Below are positions 23,081 to 34,760 of a DNA stretch of 64,000 nucleotides, in pieces. The position numbers and the translations under genes were made by a program. Each line of letters starts with the position of its first letter. The stretch's first letter is position 1. The notes beneath the pieces were generated by a model. That model ran no database searches and was not told the DNA's origin. It was given only the letters and a program-made list of their open reading frames with translations. Source of the DNA: Ochotona curzoniae (Eukaryota > Chordata > Mammalia > Lagomorpha > Ochotonidae); assembly GCF_017591425.1 (NCBI RefSeq), contig NW_024464918.1, positions 7,686,001 through 7,750,000 of the forward strand, read 5' to 3'.

Positions 23081-24889
23081 TCCTACCCCCATGCACTTCC
23101 TGCTTTCCCCTTTCTTGCCTCCCGGTCCCACCTCCTTTCATTCTCTCACTCTTGCTGGAGTACACGCCTGGCTGGGAGCTTAGTGAGAAGAGATGGAGTG
23201 ACATTTTCAGTATTTCCAAATCATGCCACTGGGGCGAGGACTCAGAGGGCTTGCTGGGCCCTGTGTTCCATTTGCTCCTAAGGTTTCACTGGATGTAGAA
23301 GGCAATGCTGTCTGGTTCTCAACGCCTCTGAGCCCCATCCTGGACGACCCAAATGGCATCCTGCAACAACAACTCATGTCAGTCAGCCTGCATGTCCCTG
23401 CCAGTGCACATGTTGCAGCTTCCTTTCTAGAAAGGTCAGTGACACAGGTAAGTGTCAGCGAAATACACATAGATTCAAGCATCTCCTCTGCCACCCTCAA
23501 TTGCTATGTTGGCTCTTTGGCTGGATCTAGAAACACATCAATGCACAGGCTGATAAAGGAAAGAAAAGTACATGCACCTCATTAATTTACATGTGCATGG
23601 CAGGGGGTGGGTTTTATAAGATAATAAAACTCCCAGCAATATTAAACATGATGTTTTATACTTTCTAGACAAAGGAAATAAATTTGTGAAGGAATGACAG
23701 ACAGATGGCTATCTACACAAGGATAGTAAATTCTAGAAATGTTACTAAGAGAAATTTGCAGGGCAAGAAAGGGAAACCTAGGAGGAAGAGGAAGATGAGG
23801 GTAACTGGACAGAGATGATCAGGTTCACTGCAGACCCACTTAGCAGTCTTGGCAATTAAGGCAATGCTCCGACCTGAGTACACAAAGGATAGCCCGCTCT
23901 CAAGACTTCCCATTGATAGCTGCAGAGAGGAAAGATGGGCCAAGTGGCCCTTGGAACAGTTACAGTTCCTCCAGTGAGTTAAGCTTGAAATTACCAGTAT
24001 GGCATCCCAGAACATGTTCAGATGATATGTCCTTTGCTCACTTAGAGCCAAAGATGTGACTAATATCACAACATTGCCTCCTTCAGCCTTGTGAGCTCCA
24101 AGAGTGCTGAGTTCTTCTTCCATCTTTTCCTTCCCCTCTCGAGGCGCCCTCTGGGCTTCCAGCTCCAAACTCTGTCTCTGGAAAGCACATACAGAGATGG
24201 TACACAGCCTCTCTGCAAAGCGACAAGACTGAGCTGGGTTCAGACACCTCACAGTTAAAGGACTTTCAAAAGACGCTAAGTTTCAAGAGTTCAGTCTAGC
24301 TCTATCTGCTGTACTAATAGAAATCCGCGTTTCAGGATTGTAAAGAAGAAAGAAACAAATACCAGGTACTTCACCATGTGAGGTTACTGAGACGAGAGCA
24401 GGATAAACTAAAGGGTGTTCTCCTGGGGTGTTAAAGGTTCAAGGCCATTGGCCAAAATGCCCCTGCCACAATTTTATATTTTAAATGATATCATATTGCA
24501 TGGCAAGAGTACATGACTAATTTTTTTAATTCTCTGAATTATAATCACTAAAGGAAATAGCCCCGCATTTATGAGATGGTGAGTGCATCTGTCACTATGG
24601 CCTTATGGCCCAAATCAGAGTGATCAGAGCTATTAAGATGATTTCCCTATTTGGTTAGGTTTTAAAGACTATATTTTTGAAGTCCATGGCAGATGACCTA
24701 CTAATGGTGCTTAATGGTTCTCTCAACAAATCATCAAGTACCTTGAATGACCCATTGGTTAAGCATGTAAAAGGAAAATTCTAGCTTTAATCATTTAATC
24801 CTTGATTTCCTTCTGTTTGCCTTTTGGACAGTGATGAATGTCTCAAGGAAAAAAGAAAGATGTGATAAAAGTGGAGAGGGATTCGTTGA
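23081..24889. other. Unassigned intron with the longest open frame of the window
   Basis: A 179-codon minus-strand frame (23713-24252) lies here. Its peptide is not recognisable, and no splice or start context favours it. No repeat was named. Confidence 0.45.
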
Positions 24890-25050
24890 GCACTGGGCTG
24901 GACCTGTGATATGAGCTGTCGCATGTGATCTTTCCCACCCTACAGGAGAAGGAAACGTTATCTACATTCACAAATGGTGAAAAGGTACAGAGAAGCTGCG
25001 TCAGCAAGCTACATACGTGCTGCTGGGGAGCAACGTACGGGAATTTGAAC
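24890..25050 (-). mobile_element. Possible MIR fossil
   Basis: 'GCATGTGATCTTTCCCACCC', 'ACAAATGGTGAAAAGGTACA' and 'GAGAAGCTGCGTCAGC' resemble the reverse MIR core order. Confidence 0.4.
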
Positions 25051-26689
25051 AGAATCTATCAGAAAACAGAAACAAGTGCTCTCATGTTTTCAACACAAAG
25101 AAATGCAGGTCATCTCTCCACGATGCATGTGGCATTAGATACAATGGGACATACAGTGTAACGATGACTGACAAAAAGATGCATAATCATATTTATTGTA
25201 TTTACTGCATTTATTGTAATAATTGTGACACTTCAAAAGAAATGAACATCCTAAGCCAACAAATCGAAGAGTGTGATGAAATCGAAAAAAAACAAAAAAG
25301 GGCACCAAGGCAGGGGATCAAGGTTCAGGATGCTGAGAGCCCTGAGAGGCCACCTTGTGCAGCTCGCACCCTCAGAGGGGGGAAGCCGAAACAGCCCTGG
25401 AAACACAGGGTTCAGGGCATCCCACCTGCTGCTGCCTCTCTGCTCTTCTGACTTTGCAAACCATCCAATCACTGGCCTGGAAAGAGAGGACAAGCTGTCG
25501 TCGGGAGGAAAGCACAAGGCAAGGAAACACAGAGCAGGAGACTTGAGGCAAAAGATTCTCCCGCTACAAGCTGATTAAATGTTACAAGGCTGATGTCAGC
25601 TGACGAAGAAAAATGTGTCTATTCCACATAAATTCATCTTCAACACCACTTTTAGGTGATCTCTGACTGTCAGGTTCCACATATAGGAAGGAGAAGTAGG
25701 CCAGAGAGAAGCTCCATGAACGACAGCTGTCTCTCTTCCCACTGTGATCTTACTATCCCCCCAGTGCCATTTTGTTTTTTGTGGGTTTTTTTTTTTCTTT
25801 GCTGTATTTCCTTTGCTGTTTTGATACAGTGAGCCACATGTGTGAGTTGCATCTTACTCTCAAATAAAATGTCTTCAACTGTATGAACATGCACTACAGA
25901 AGTGCCATGTCATTTCTAACAAACAGCCAAACCCGTCAAAATACAATCTTCCAGTGTAATCAGCAATTTCAGGTCCGTTCTTGATTGCCTAGGAGAAGAC
26001 CTGAAAGCATCAAGTTCACTTCAGGTTCACTAAAAACCCACCGAGGAGATGCGCTTGATTCTGAGGAAGCAAACAGCAACACTGAGAATTAGCACTACAG
26101 ATGGGGTCCAGGAGTTTTCGATCTATGCAGGAAAACGCGCTTACAGAAGTAAATGGGAGAGCTCAGGGTCTAAACAGCCCTATAAAATGACTCGTTCAGT
26201 GTGGATGATATCCTGGGTAATCTGCTTCTGTATCCATGGAAGGAAAACGCAAGAATACACAGATTATGAGCTGTTCTTTTTAAACTAGTACGTTGAAGTT
26301 ATGTATTCAGGTCTTTCCTGAATCAAACTCATTTTCTGTTTTTGAGCCTAACCTAGTTTTTTTTCTGTGTTGGGGTGTTTTTGTTTGTACTGACAAAAGT
26401 CGTTTTATCATCCTAATGCTTTTCATACATATGTTATTCCCAGTAGATTATGTTTATCCACTAAGCAGATGTTTTGTCAAGCACTAGCTATGCAAGAAGA
26501 CCAAATCCACGGATCCTGCTCTGCAGGCCAAGGTCAGCAAGCTCCAGCGAAAAGAAGAATGAAACTTGCATTTGACTAGGTTTTCATTGTCTTCATTTGC
26601 CAAAAAAAAAAAAATAGAACCAGCACTGGCACTTACTTTCTGAAGTTTCAGTTAGAATCAAACTGGAAATTGCAAGCAAAGTTCTCAGC
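25051..26689. other. Unassigned intronic sequence
   Basis: A 144-codon plus frame at 25017-25451 has no family resemblance. No repeat named. Confidence 0.45.
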
Positions 26690-26790
26690 CACTGCCCTGA
26701 AGTGTTATACATGTTCAACATTAACTAGTATGCCAGCAGAGTGCCTGGCACACTCAGGCTTAATAAATATTTGCAGAAGGAAGGACCCAA
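26690..26790 (+). mobile_element. MIR 3' end
   Basis: 'AGAGTGCCTGGCACACTCAG' then 'TTAATAAATATTTGCAGAAG' match the MIR tail. Confidence 0.5.
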
Positions 26791-27184
26791 GAATGGCTGT
26801 ACCTGGCACTAACCATGGTGGTGACTTTTCAGATGTCAAGTGTTCGTGTCATAGGTGCTATCTGAGCCCTTCATTCCAGCCATGTAACCGATTCTCCACA
26901 GTGTGCACATGCAGTGAGTGTCTTTGGCATTCACTTTCTAGACTTTTCTGGACTTGTTTTGCGCAACTGTAAAATAAGTAGGGTTTTGACTCCATTTTAT
27001 AGTTTTTCTTCTGGCCATCTGTGATTCTAAATCATTTTCACAGTAAGGCTCTGAAAGGCCTTTAAAAATACACAGATGAATAAATAAATAAATAAAGTCA
27101 GTTTTCGGTTTCCCTCTATGGCTTTTCTTGGTGGTAAGGGTAAATGTAATTAACATAATAATGATCATTGCTAACACTGTCAGA
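26791..27184. other. Unassigned intron
   Basis: Contains a short (AAAT)n run near 27078-27096. Confidence 0.4.
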
Positions 27185-27385
27185 GGAATTCAAAATGCCA
27201 GACACCTTCTTAAGAGACTTTACCTGAATTTACTCATTCAACAATCACAACTAGCCTAAACAAAGTATTATTATCTATAGTAGAAAGGAAAGCTAACAAA
27301 AGCTCTCTCAAATTAGAGACGTGTATTGCCCAAGGTCATACAAATGCAAATCAAAAGCTGAATGAAGATACCTGGCCCTTAACAT
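27185..27385 (-). mobile_element. MIR fossil
   Basis: Reverse MIR order: 'CAACAATCACAACTAGCC', 'AGTATTATTATCTATAG', 'TTGCCCAAGGTCATACAAAT'. Confidence 0.6.
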
Positions 27386-27540
27386 AGTATACTGCACATG
27401 TAGTGTGTTCTACGCATATTCTGCTCCCATTCCAATAGAGACACATTTTTCCCCCTAAAAATAAAATGTGTTTCATTTTAAAGTCCTTCACTGATGCATC
27501 CTTAGAGATGCCACGTCACTGTTCTGAAAGTAACCGGTTC

Positions 27541-27845
27541 TGGGCAGGTGGACAACTCAGCAACTGAAATACAGGTTAAGATGCCAGAGTCACAGCTAAC
27601 AATACCAGACTTTATTGCCTTGCTCTGACTCCTGGCTCCAGCTTTCTGCTAAAGTAGACCCTAGTAGAGAGACTGTAGGAGCTGAAAGAGCTGTCTCACT
27701 GCTGCTGACATGAGACATGTGCACCGGGTTGCCGGTTCCTGGATTCCGTCCACCTTGGCCACGTACCAGCAAATGAGAGTTTTCATTCTCTGTACGTCTG
27801 TATTAAATATCTTCCTTGCTGTCTCTGTGCCTCTTAGATAAATAC
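27541..27845 (+). mobile_element. Old C-SINE of an early subtype
   Basis: 'TTAAGATGCCAGAGTCACAG', 'CTCCTGGCTCCAGCTTTCTG' and 'CAGCAAATGAGAG' in order, ending with CT-rich and A-rich blocks. Confidence 0.6.
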
Positions 27846-27964
27846 ACAGATAGATACGCAAGTAGGTAGATAAACTCCTTCTCTAAATAAATAAATTGGC
27901 CAAGTATACTCATATAACATATAAGTTTAAAGACTCTGCAATTCCTAGCAAGAATGTCTCAGTT

Positions 27965-28290
27965 CGGGCCCAGCACAATAGCATAGAGGGTAAAGCCCTC
28001 ACCTTGCACATCCAGGATCCCATGTGGGTGCCGGTTCTAATCCTGGCAGCTCCACTTTCAAACCAGCTCCCTGCTTGTGGCCTGGGAAAGCAGTCCAGGG
28101 CGGCCCAAAACTTTGGGACTCTGCACCCATGTGGGAGACCCAGAAGAAGCTCCTGGCTTCGGATTGGCTCAGCTCCAGCCATTGTGGCAACTTGGGGAGT
28201 GAATCATCAGATAGAAGATCTTCCTTTCTGACTCTCCTCCTCTCTGTATATCTGCCTTTCCAATAAAAATAAACAAATCTTTAAAAAAAG
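27965..28290 (+). mobile_element. C-SINE
   Basis: Starts GGGCCCAGCACAATAGCATA, includes 'GTGGGTGCCGGTTCTAATCC', and ends 'CCTTTCCAATAAAAATAAAC' plus poly(A). Confidence 0.95.
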
Positions 28291-30449
28291 TGCCTGATTT
28301 GATGAGCTGCTTCTGCAAAATATCACTAATCATTATGCTGAAAAAAACATGCTTTTATCCACTTAATGAAAGGATCTGCACACTGATAGCCTCAAAAGTA
28401 TCTATAAAATCCAAAATGAAAAACTTTAATCTTTGACTGAAACTCTCAAGTACAGATTCCTTTTCCTGGGTTTGAGTGGATAAGGTGGGTGGGGGAATCT
28501 ACGAAGAGTGGGAGATGTCACAAATGGCCCGACACCTGATTGTGTCAACTGGCTGTGTGAGGTTAATATATGGGAAAGACAGTGGATGCTCTCGGAAATG
28601 GGAGGCCTCTAACTGTAACTTCTAGGTGAAAGCTTTTTCCCTGAGGCCATGGGGGTTATATCAATCCTCAGAGCCTATTCTGACAGTCCTCTGGTGAAGG
28701 TCATAAAGTTTATAGTAGTCCTATTATTACTCTACGGTCCAAAATCTACATGCGAAACAAAGAGATTTAATCATCGAGGTTATTCTCGCCTGCAGTTTCC
28801 TTCTCTCATTCATACACTGGGGGAAAACATGCATTTGTATTAAACAAATAAAAAAGAAAATGAACTATTTCACTATTCTTCAACACTGTAACGCGTGTTA
28901 AGTGAATCCAAGTTGTTGAAGCCACCTCATATATCTAGTCCTCTAGGCATTTCATTTCTCCAACATAAAACACATTTGAAAGATATCTCCACTCTGAAAT
29001 GGTTAATTTCAAATTTTCGCAAGGTATTCTCCTCTGAGCCCCATTACCAGCACATGATTGTCACTGGAACATGGCTTTACTGACACATTGGTGTTAAAAG
29101 GCAGTGACAGAGCCAACAGGAGTGAACTGAAGCCATTTATATATACTGTAGAACTACACTGACAATCCAAAGGAACACGCCATCTGCATTCTGTGTTGCT
29201 GCAGCCTACTGAACTGTAGGTTTGCAATTTCAGAATTCAGAATGTCATGCCCGGCTCCACTTTGGGGAGCTCCCACAGCTGCTCCTTTTGCTTCTTTGCC
29301 TTCAGAATCCTGATGCTGAAGCCAATAAGTAAGGACATTCTTGTGTAGTGATGGAGACGTGGCAGTAGGGCATGCTAGTGCACCATACATTTTTATGCAT
29401 TTATTTATTCAAGCTGTGTGGCCTTTTTTCTCCCCCCTTTCCTTTTGCAACTTATCAACCTGAGCCTTCAGACACTCACAACCACACAATGATCTCAGCA
29501 GGCAAGGAGGAAAAGCAAAAGCAAATGCACTTTAGGAAAAGAACAGGAAACCGGCACTGAAATGGCCATTACCGGGCATTTCAATTTCACCTGTGGTTTC
29601 AGCTTCTGCTCCAAGTGTACGCAATGAATGTGGCCTGATTACCTTAATTCAGTGATATTGGCAATAATCACAATGGCAGGCAGTGCCTAAGAGATTGCCC
29701 TTGACAGCAGAGTTGCAGAGATGGAGATAACGAAAAATTTCAGTGGAGTACAACATACAAAAGGAGTAATAGAGAGATACTCAGGAATCCATTTCCTGGT
29801 AGAAGGTTGATGGTAAAAGAGCTGAATTCCCTTAGTGATTAACAGTAGGTCTGATGAGCTGATCTCCCCCTCGTCCCTTCCAGCATCACAATTCTGAGTT
29901 CTATGGGAGGATGAAAGGGAAGTTAAGATAAATAACCACCCCAGAGTCAGCTGAGCACTGACTTAGGACAGAGCAGAAACACGTTAAGAATTGAATGAGA
30001 ACTAAATAGAAAAATAAACCCAATGGATTTCAAAGGCAAAACATCCAAGGCCATTGCCTGGATAAGAAGCCTCACAGCCTACTGAAAGCATTCTTCTGAG
30101 TGCCAAGGGACTGATGTCCACGGCTACTTCAAGTTATGGGGGCTTGATGGAGGAGAGGAACAGACACAGGATGAAGGCAAAAGTTAAGAGTGTTGTATAT
30201 CACCAAGGTGGATATCAGTTTGGCAGTGTGTGCAGAGGCAGGCACCAGCATCACCTAGCCTATGCTCATCTTGGCAAAAACTTTGGAAAAGCAACATTAA
30301 CCAGAACAAAGCACACATCTTTGTTAGCAGGCCCTACCTCTGATCTACACAATGTGAGCACCACAATGTCAAATGTAGTTACCACTTGAAATCCATTTCT
30401 TTCAGGTTTTCCTGTATGGCAAAATCTCAACAAATTCTTAACAGGCATT
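28291..30449. other. Unassigned intronic sequence
   Basis: No repeat, exon or RNA gene recognised in about 2.1 kb. Confidence 0.5.
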
Positions 30450-30466
30450 AGAAAAAAACATAAGCT

Positions 30467-30799
30467 TGGCCCCAGCACAATGGTGTTAATTGTTAAAGTC
30501 CTCGCCTTGTACGTGCTATGATCCCATATGGGCGCTGGCTCTTATCCTGGCACCTCCACTTCCCATCTAGCTCCCTGCTTGTAGCTGGGAAAGTAGTCCA
30601 GGATGGCCCAAAGCTTTGGAACCCTGCACCCACATGGGAAACCTGGAATGAAAATCCTGGCTCCTGGCTTTGGATCGGCGCAGCACCGGCTATTGCAGCC
30701 ACTTGGGGAGTGAAGCATCAGACAGAAGATCTTCCTCTCTGTCTCTCCTCCTCTCTGTACATCTGCCTTTCCAATAGACTAAATTAGAAAAAAAAATAA
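30467..30799 (+). mobile_element. C-SINE with perfect target duplication
   Basis: AGAAAAAAACATAAGCT occurs at 30450-30466 and again at 30800-30816. The body has 'GATCCCATATGGGCGCTGGC' and 'CGGCGCAGCACCGGCTATTG'. Confidence 0.95.
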
Positions 30800-31169
30800 A
30801 GAAAAAAACATAAGCTCACAGTGATTTCATGCAATGGGACTCCTTCTACAAAGTTTAAAAAGGTACATTCAGATAATATGTACATAGGAACGAACTTAAA
30901 ATGTTTTTGAAAAATGAAATTTAAAAGTATAAGTTCATGTGGCCCAAGAAAATTTTAAGCTAATTCATATGCATAGGATCCTCAAAATATTCATAGAAAC
31001 TGTGTACTACCTAAGAACTATGCAAAATTTTAAAAAAAAGCACAAAAATAAATGAGCTCCAGTTTAATTTTTAAAGATCTTTTAGAAAGATACCTCAGCA
31101 TACACACCCCAAAATACAAGTGTTTGGATTCTATAAGATTCAGCATCCTTGAAGACTTGACAAAAGATA

Positions 31170-31500
31170 GTAAGTGGGGACTGTGATAGCACACAGGGTT
31201 AAGTTGACAGTACAAAGGATTAAGTTGATGACTGCCATATTTTGAGTCCCACCTATTCTGGCTTTGATTCGCCTTTCTACAAAGGTATCTGAGAAGCAGC
31301 AGCCGATCTGCCCAAAAGCCTGTGCCATGTCTTTCATGTGGGACACCCAGATGCAGTGCTAGGCTGCCAGCTTTGGCCTGCTCAATCCTGGCTGCTGTAG
31401 CCAGTTGGGAAGCAAATCCACAGAGGGAAAATGCTCTCTCTCATTCTCTTTCACTCTCCTTCTTCTCTGTTGCAAACATATGAAAAAACACATTTAAAAA
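31170..31500 (+). mobile_element. Old C-SINE
   Basis: Weak head, then 'CATGTGGGACACCCAGATGC', 'CTGGCTGCTGTAGCCAGTTG', a CT-rich run and an A-rich end. Confidence 0.6.
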
Positions 31501-31904
31501 TTTCTCTATGTATATATAATGTACATATCTGGAACTGTTCAAATACCTCTAAATACCTCTCATATACATATATAGCTATATGCATTCATATGCACATAAA
31601 GATCTGTCTTGTATATTCATATCTAATGAAAACAACATATTGTAAGTTTTTGGAGTCTCCCTTTAACTCTGCCTCACAATGACAGAAACGGAGACTTGTG
31701 ACTACAGGAAAGCTTTCTTCCTGACTGAGCTTCCCCCTCCACAACCCTGGCTGCCCCGGACCCTGCATCATTTGAAGCACACTGTTGGTTCCAACGCTGT
31801 ATCTCCTTGTGGACAGCTGACCCTGAAATGGCCATTTTTACCAAGTTGCATAGATCATTCAGAGTTTTAACAATTTCTCCAATTTGTTGTTTTCCATAAT
31901 TCAT
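31501..31904. other. Unassigned intron
   Basis: A short direct repeat AAATACCTCT occurs twice at 31540-31560. Nothing else. Confidence 0.4.
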
Positions 31905-32160
31905 TCACTAATTCCTTCACCCAACAAATATTCATAAAGCACTCAGCACATGATTTTATCAGCTAGTAGGACACAGTACTGAGTATAAATGATCACCTCT
32001 TCTTACGGAGTTTCCATATCTGTATTACATAGCCAAGTCAATCATTAAGCAAACGTCAGATTATAAAACATTATACAAGGATACAGGGAGTAAACAGCCA
32101 GTAGGATACCCAGAGCTTTTACATATTAAGTGAATGATTAAGGAAAGCTAACGCATGAGC
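31905..32160. mobile_element. Possible ancient L2/MIR-class repeat
   Basis: 'CACCCAACAAATATTCATAA', 'AGCACTCAGCACATG' and 'GTAGGACACAGTACTGAG' follow the common mammal-wide pattern. Family not certain. Confidence 0.35.
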
Positions 32161-34234
32161 AGAAACTGGAAGGAGGGAGGGCGGTAGCTATGTTAACAGT
32201 GTGTTCTAAGCAAGGAACAAGGAATCCACGCAGAGACTGGGAGCACATGGGCCATCTGGTTCATCCGCACTCAGTGACCCACCTACAACCGTTTCTAATT
32301 TTCTGCCACCTAACAAAGGTGTGCGAAGTAAAAAGATTTGGCAGTCTCCATCACTTGATCTTCTAAATTTCCCACTGCCAGATACCCAGAGCACACTCAA
32401 GTTTTTTCACCTAGTGATTCAGGTCATGGAAGCTCTCTGTCCTCTTTCCTCTTCATCTTTGCTTTAGAAAGGGTCAGGTATTTGCAGGACCTAAAATACT
32501 CCCAAGACTTGAAAATGGTCAATTTTCAATTTTAGTACTACTTGAAGGAAATCATCCTTGCTGTGCCTGGTAGGCTGAAACACTTGTCAACACTTTCCAT
32601 TTCATTGTATGAACATCATTCCTGCAACACAAGCCTAACCGTTTCCCAAGAATCTTTGTTACAGCTCAGCTTAATGTCACTTCTGAGAATATGTCAGAAA
32701 TCAGATGTAAGAAAGGTACAGTACTGTTTGTGGGCCATTTTGCATCTTACCACTTGTCAAAAAATAATGTATAGAGAGCCAAATTAAGAGAGAAAAATGG
32801 TCATGTCATCTAATTATCTGTGAAATTCTTAGGGCAGTTTGATTAAAAACAAGTTAACAACCATCTGGTACTGTCTTACCTTTTAATTTTTCAAAAATTA
32901 TGAAACAATGATGCAATCTAATGCTGTCCACACTGCAACTGAGTTACAGTTGTGGGTAAATTGCTGATATAAAATGATAAATCATGACAGTTTGAAGAGC
33001 TGCAGAACTGTGAGTCCTCTGTAACCCATTAATTCCATTGCCATAAACTTACTCTAAAATATATACAGAATTATTTATTGAACACTTATTGCAGTAAAAA
33101 TAGAAAATACCTGGTTACTTAACATTCAGGGAGTACTTACTTAAAATTTAAAACATCAGTCCAATTAATGGTATTCGACTAACCAAAAGGAAAATACTGA
33201 AGATATGTCACACTGAAGCACCATTTTAAAGAACAGACAAAAGTCTACCTATGCTACATAAAAATGTATACAGTTAAATATAAATTACATGAAAACGCAA
33301 AAAATAAAAGTTGCTAGGAATGAGTTATATGTAAACTTACATATATTAATATGTATAAATATTACATAGGCAGTGATATGGTACTTATTAAACTGAAACA
33401 TAAATATTATTTCTCTAATGTTGCTATAATGCAGTATAATTTTAATGCTTTATACAAGCAAATTATTAAGCAAGTTTATATATTAGATATTTCTTAAATG
33501 TGTCAGAATATTGTTAAGATGACATTTATCTCATCTTATGTAAAGATTCCAAGGCTCCTAACTATATTAAATCACATATTAAACATATTTTCTCATTTCT
33601 CTAAATTCAAGATTTTAATTCTCTTTAATGCCCTATTTTAATTGGAATGTTGCTAAATCCATTGACAGTCTACCAACCACTTTAACAGCCTTTTAATTTG
33701 TCGTCTAGAAAATTATAACTCTTCATTAACTCTGGGAGATACAGCATTGCGGTTGTGATATATCATTCCTCATTTTATTAACAATCTACTTAATGAAATT
33801 CAGGCTTCAAGCAGATGACAGTGATAATGTAAGCACTTGCCCTGGATTTTATTTTTTTAAGGAACAAAATTAAGAATGTACTGATAAGTACAAGAGGAGA
33901 ACAAACATTCAACTCCTCAAGAATTCAAAAACTAAAATCCTAAAGTAATAGTTTTGTATTTGAATGCACGTGTGAATATACGTGCATGTGTATGTAGTTA
34001 ATATTAAGTCTTTCCCAAAATTCTCAGTTTCTTTACAACACCATTTGCTTCCATCAACTGACAGTATTAGGAGGTTATGCTGATCACTCACTATTTAAAA
34101 ACATATCCAATTGGGATCAGAGGTGGGGAATGACACCGTTTGCTGAAGCATCTTCATGAGGATGAAAGTAACAGCATGCAAAGCAGGTGGAATAAAACGG
34201 CTGTTTTTAAATTTTTTTTTTTAGTATGCTTTGG
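32161..34234. other. Unassigned AT-rich intron
   Basis: No repeat recognised. The part 33520-33850 looks less degenerate than its surroundings (see findings). Confidence 0.45.
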
Positions 34235-34475
34235 TAGACATTGGGAGGGACACACACACATATACTGTTTGCTAGCATATTCCCTATATGCCAACAACAG
34301 TTCAGCTAGGCCAGGCCAGGTCGCAAGTGGGAAGCCTGGAGCTCAGTCCAGGTCTCTCCTTTGGGTGGCAGGGACTCAAGTACTCGCACTGTCTCTACTA
34401 TTACCAAGGTTTGTATGAGCAAGAAGCTTAATGAGAGGCTTAACCAGTAGGTCAAATATCTGCCCTAACAGGCCA
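34235..34475 (-). mobile_element. Old C-SINE, reverse orientation
   Basis: 'CTAGGCCAGGCCAGGTCGCA', 'GGGTGGCAGGGACTCAAGTA' and 'GAGAGGCTTAACCAGTAGG' are reverse-complement SINE blocks in order. Confidence 0.62.
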
Positions 34476-34649
34476 CATTTTTATTTTAGGACATCTGAAA
34501 ATTCTTCAGTCAGACTGTGATTCATATGCATTTTTTCACAAATATTTGGAGAATCTTACTGTGGCATTTACTTGACTGAATTAAAGATGAGTAGATCCAT
34601 TGTGAGGTCTACCAGGTCAGCTGAAGAGCTAGGACTCAGGCTACAGAAC

Positions 34650-34760
34650 ACAGAGGGGCCTTGAGGTCATTGAGGGTCTCACTTGTAGGGGAGAAAACTA
34701 AGGCTAAAAGAGAGCAAATTACTTGTCAAGGTTGCAATCAGGTTAGCCCTGTGAGTCTCA
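34650..34760 (-). mobile_element. MIR fossil
   Basis: 'GGGGAGAAAACTAAGGCTAA', 'AATTACTTGTCAAGGTTGCA' resemble the reverse MIR core. Confidence 0.5.

Noticed and set aside
22940..23281. Frames rich in PSFL or KEGR repeats
   Set aside because: These are translations of the TTCC microsatellite.
23713..24252. Longest open frame of the window (179 codons, minus strand)
   Set aside because: The peptide has no recognisable domain and there is no start or splice context. In 64 kb of six-frame sequence one frame of this length is expected by chance.
25017..25451. 144-codon plus-strand frame with a 'CIYCIYCNNC' cysteine cluster
   Set aside because: The cysteines come from a local TTTATTGTATTTACTGCATT repeat and not from a zinc-finger spacing. 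It also overlaps a possible MIR. No family resemblance.
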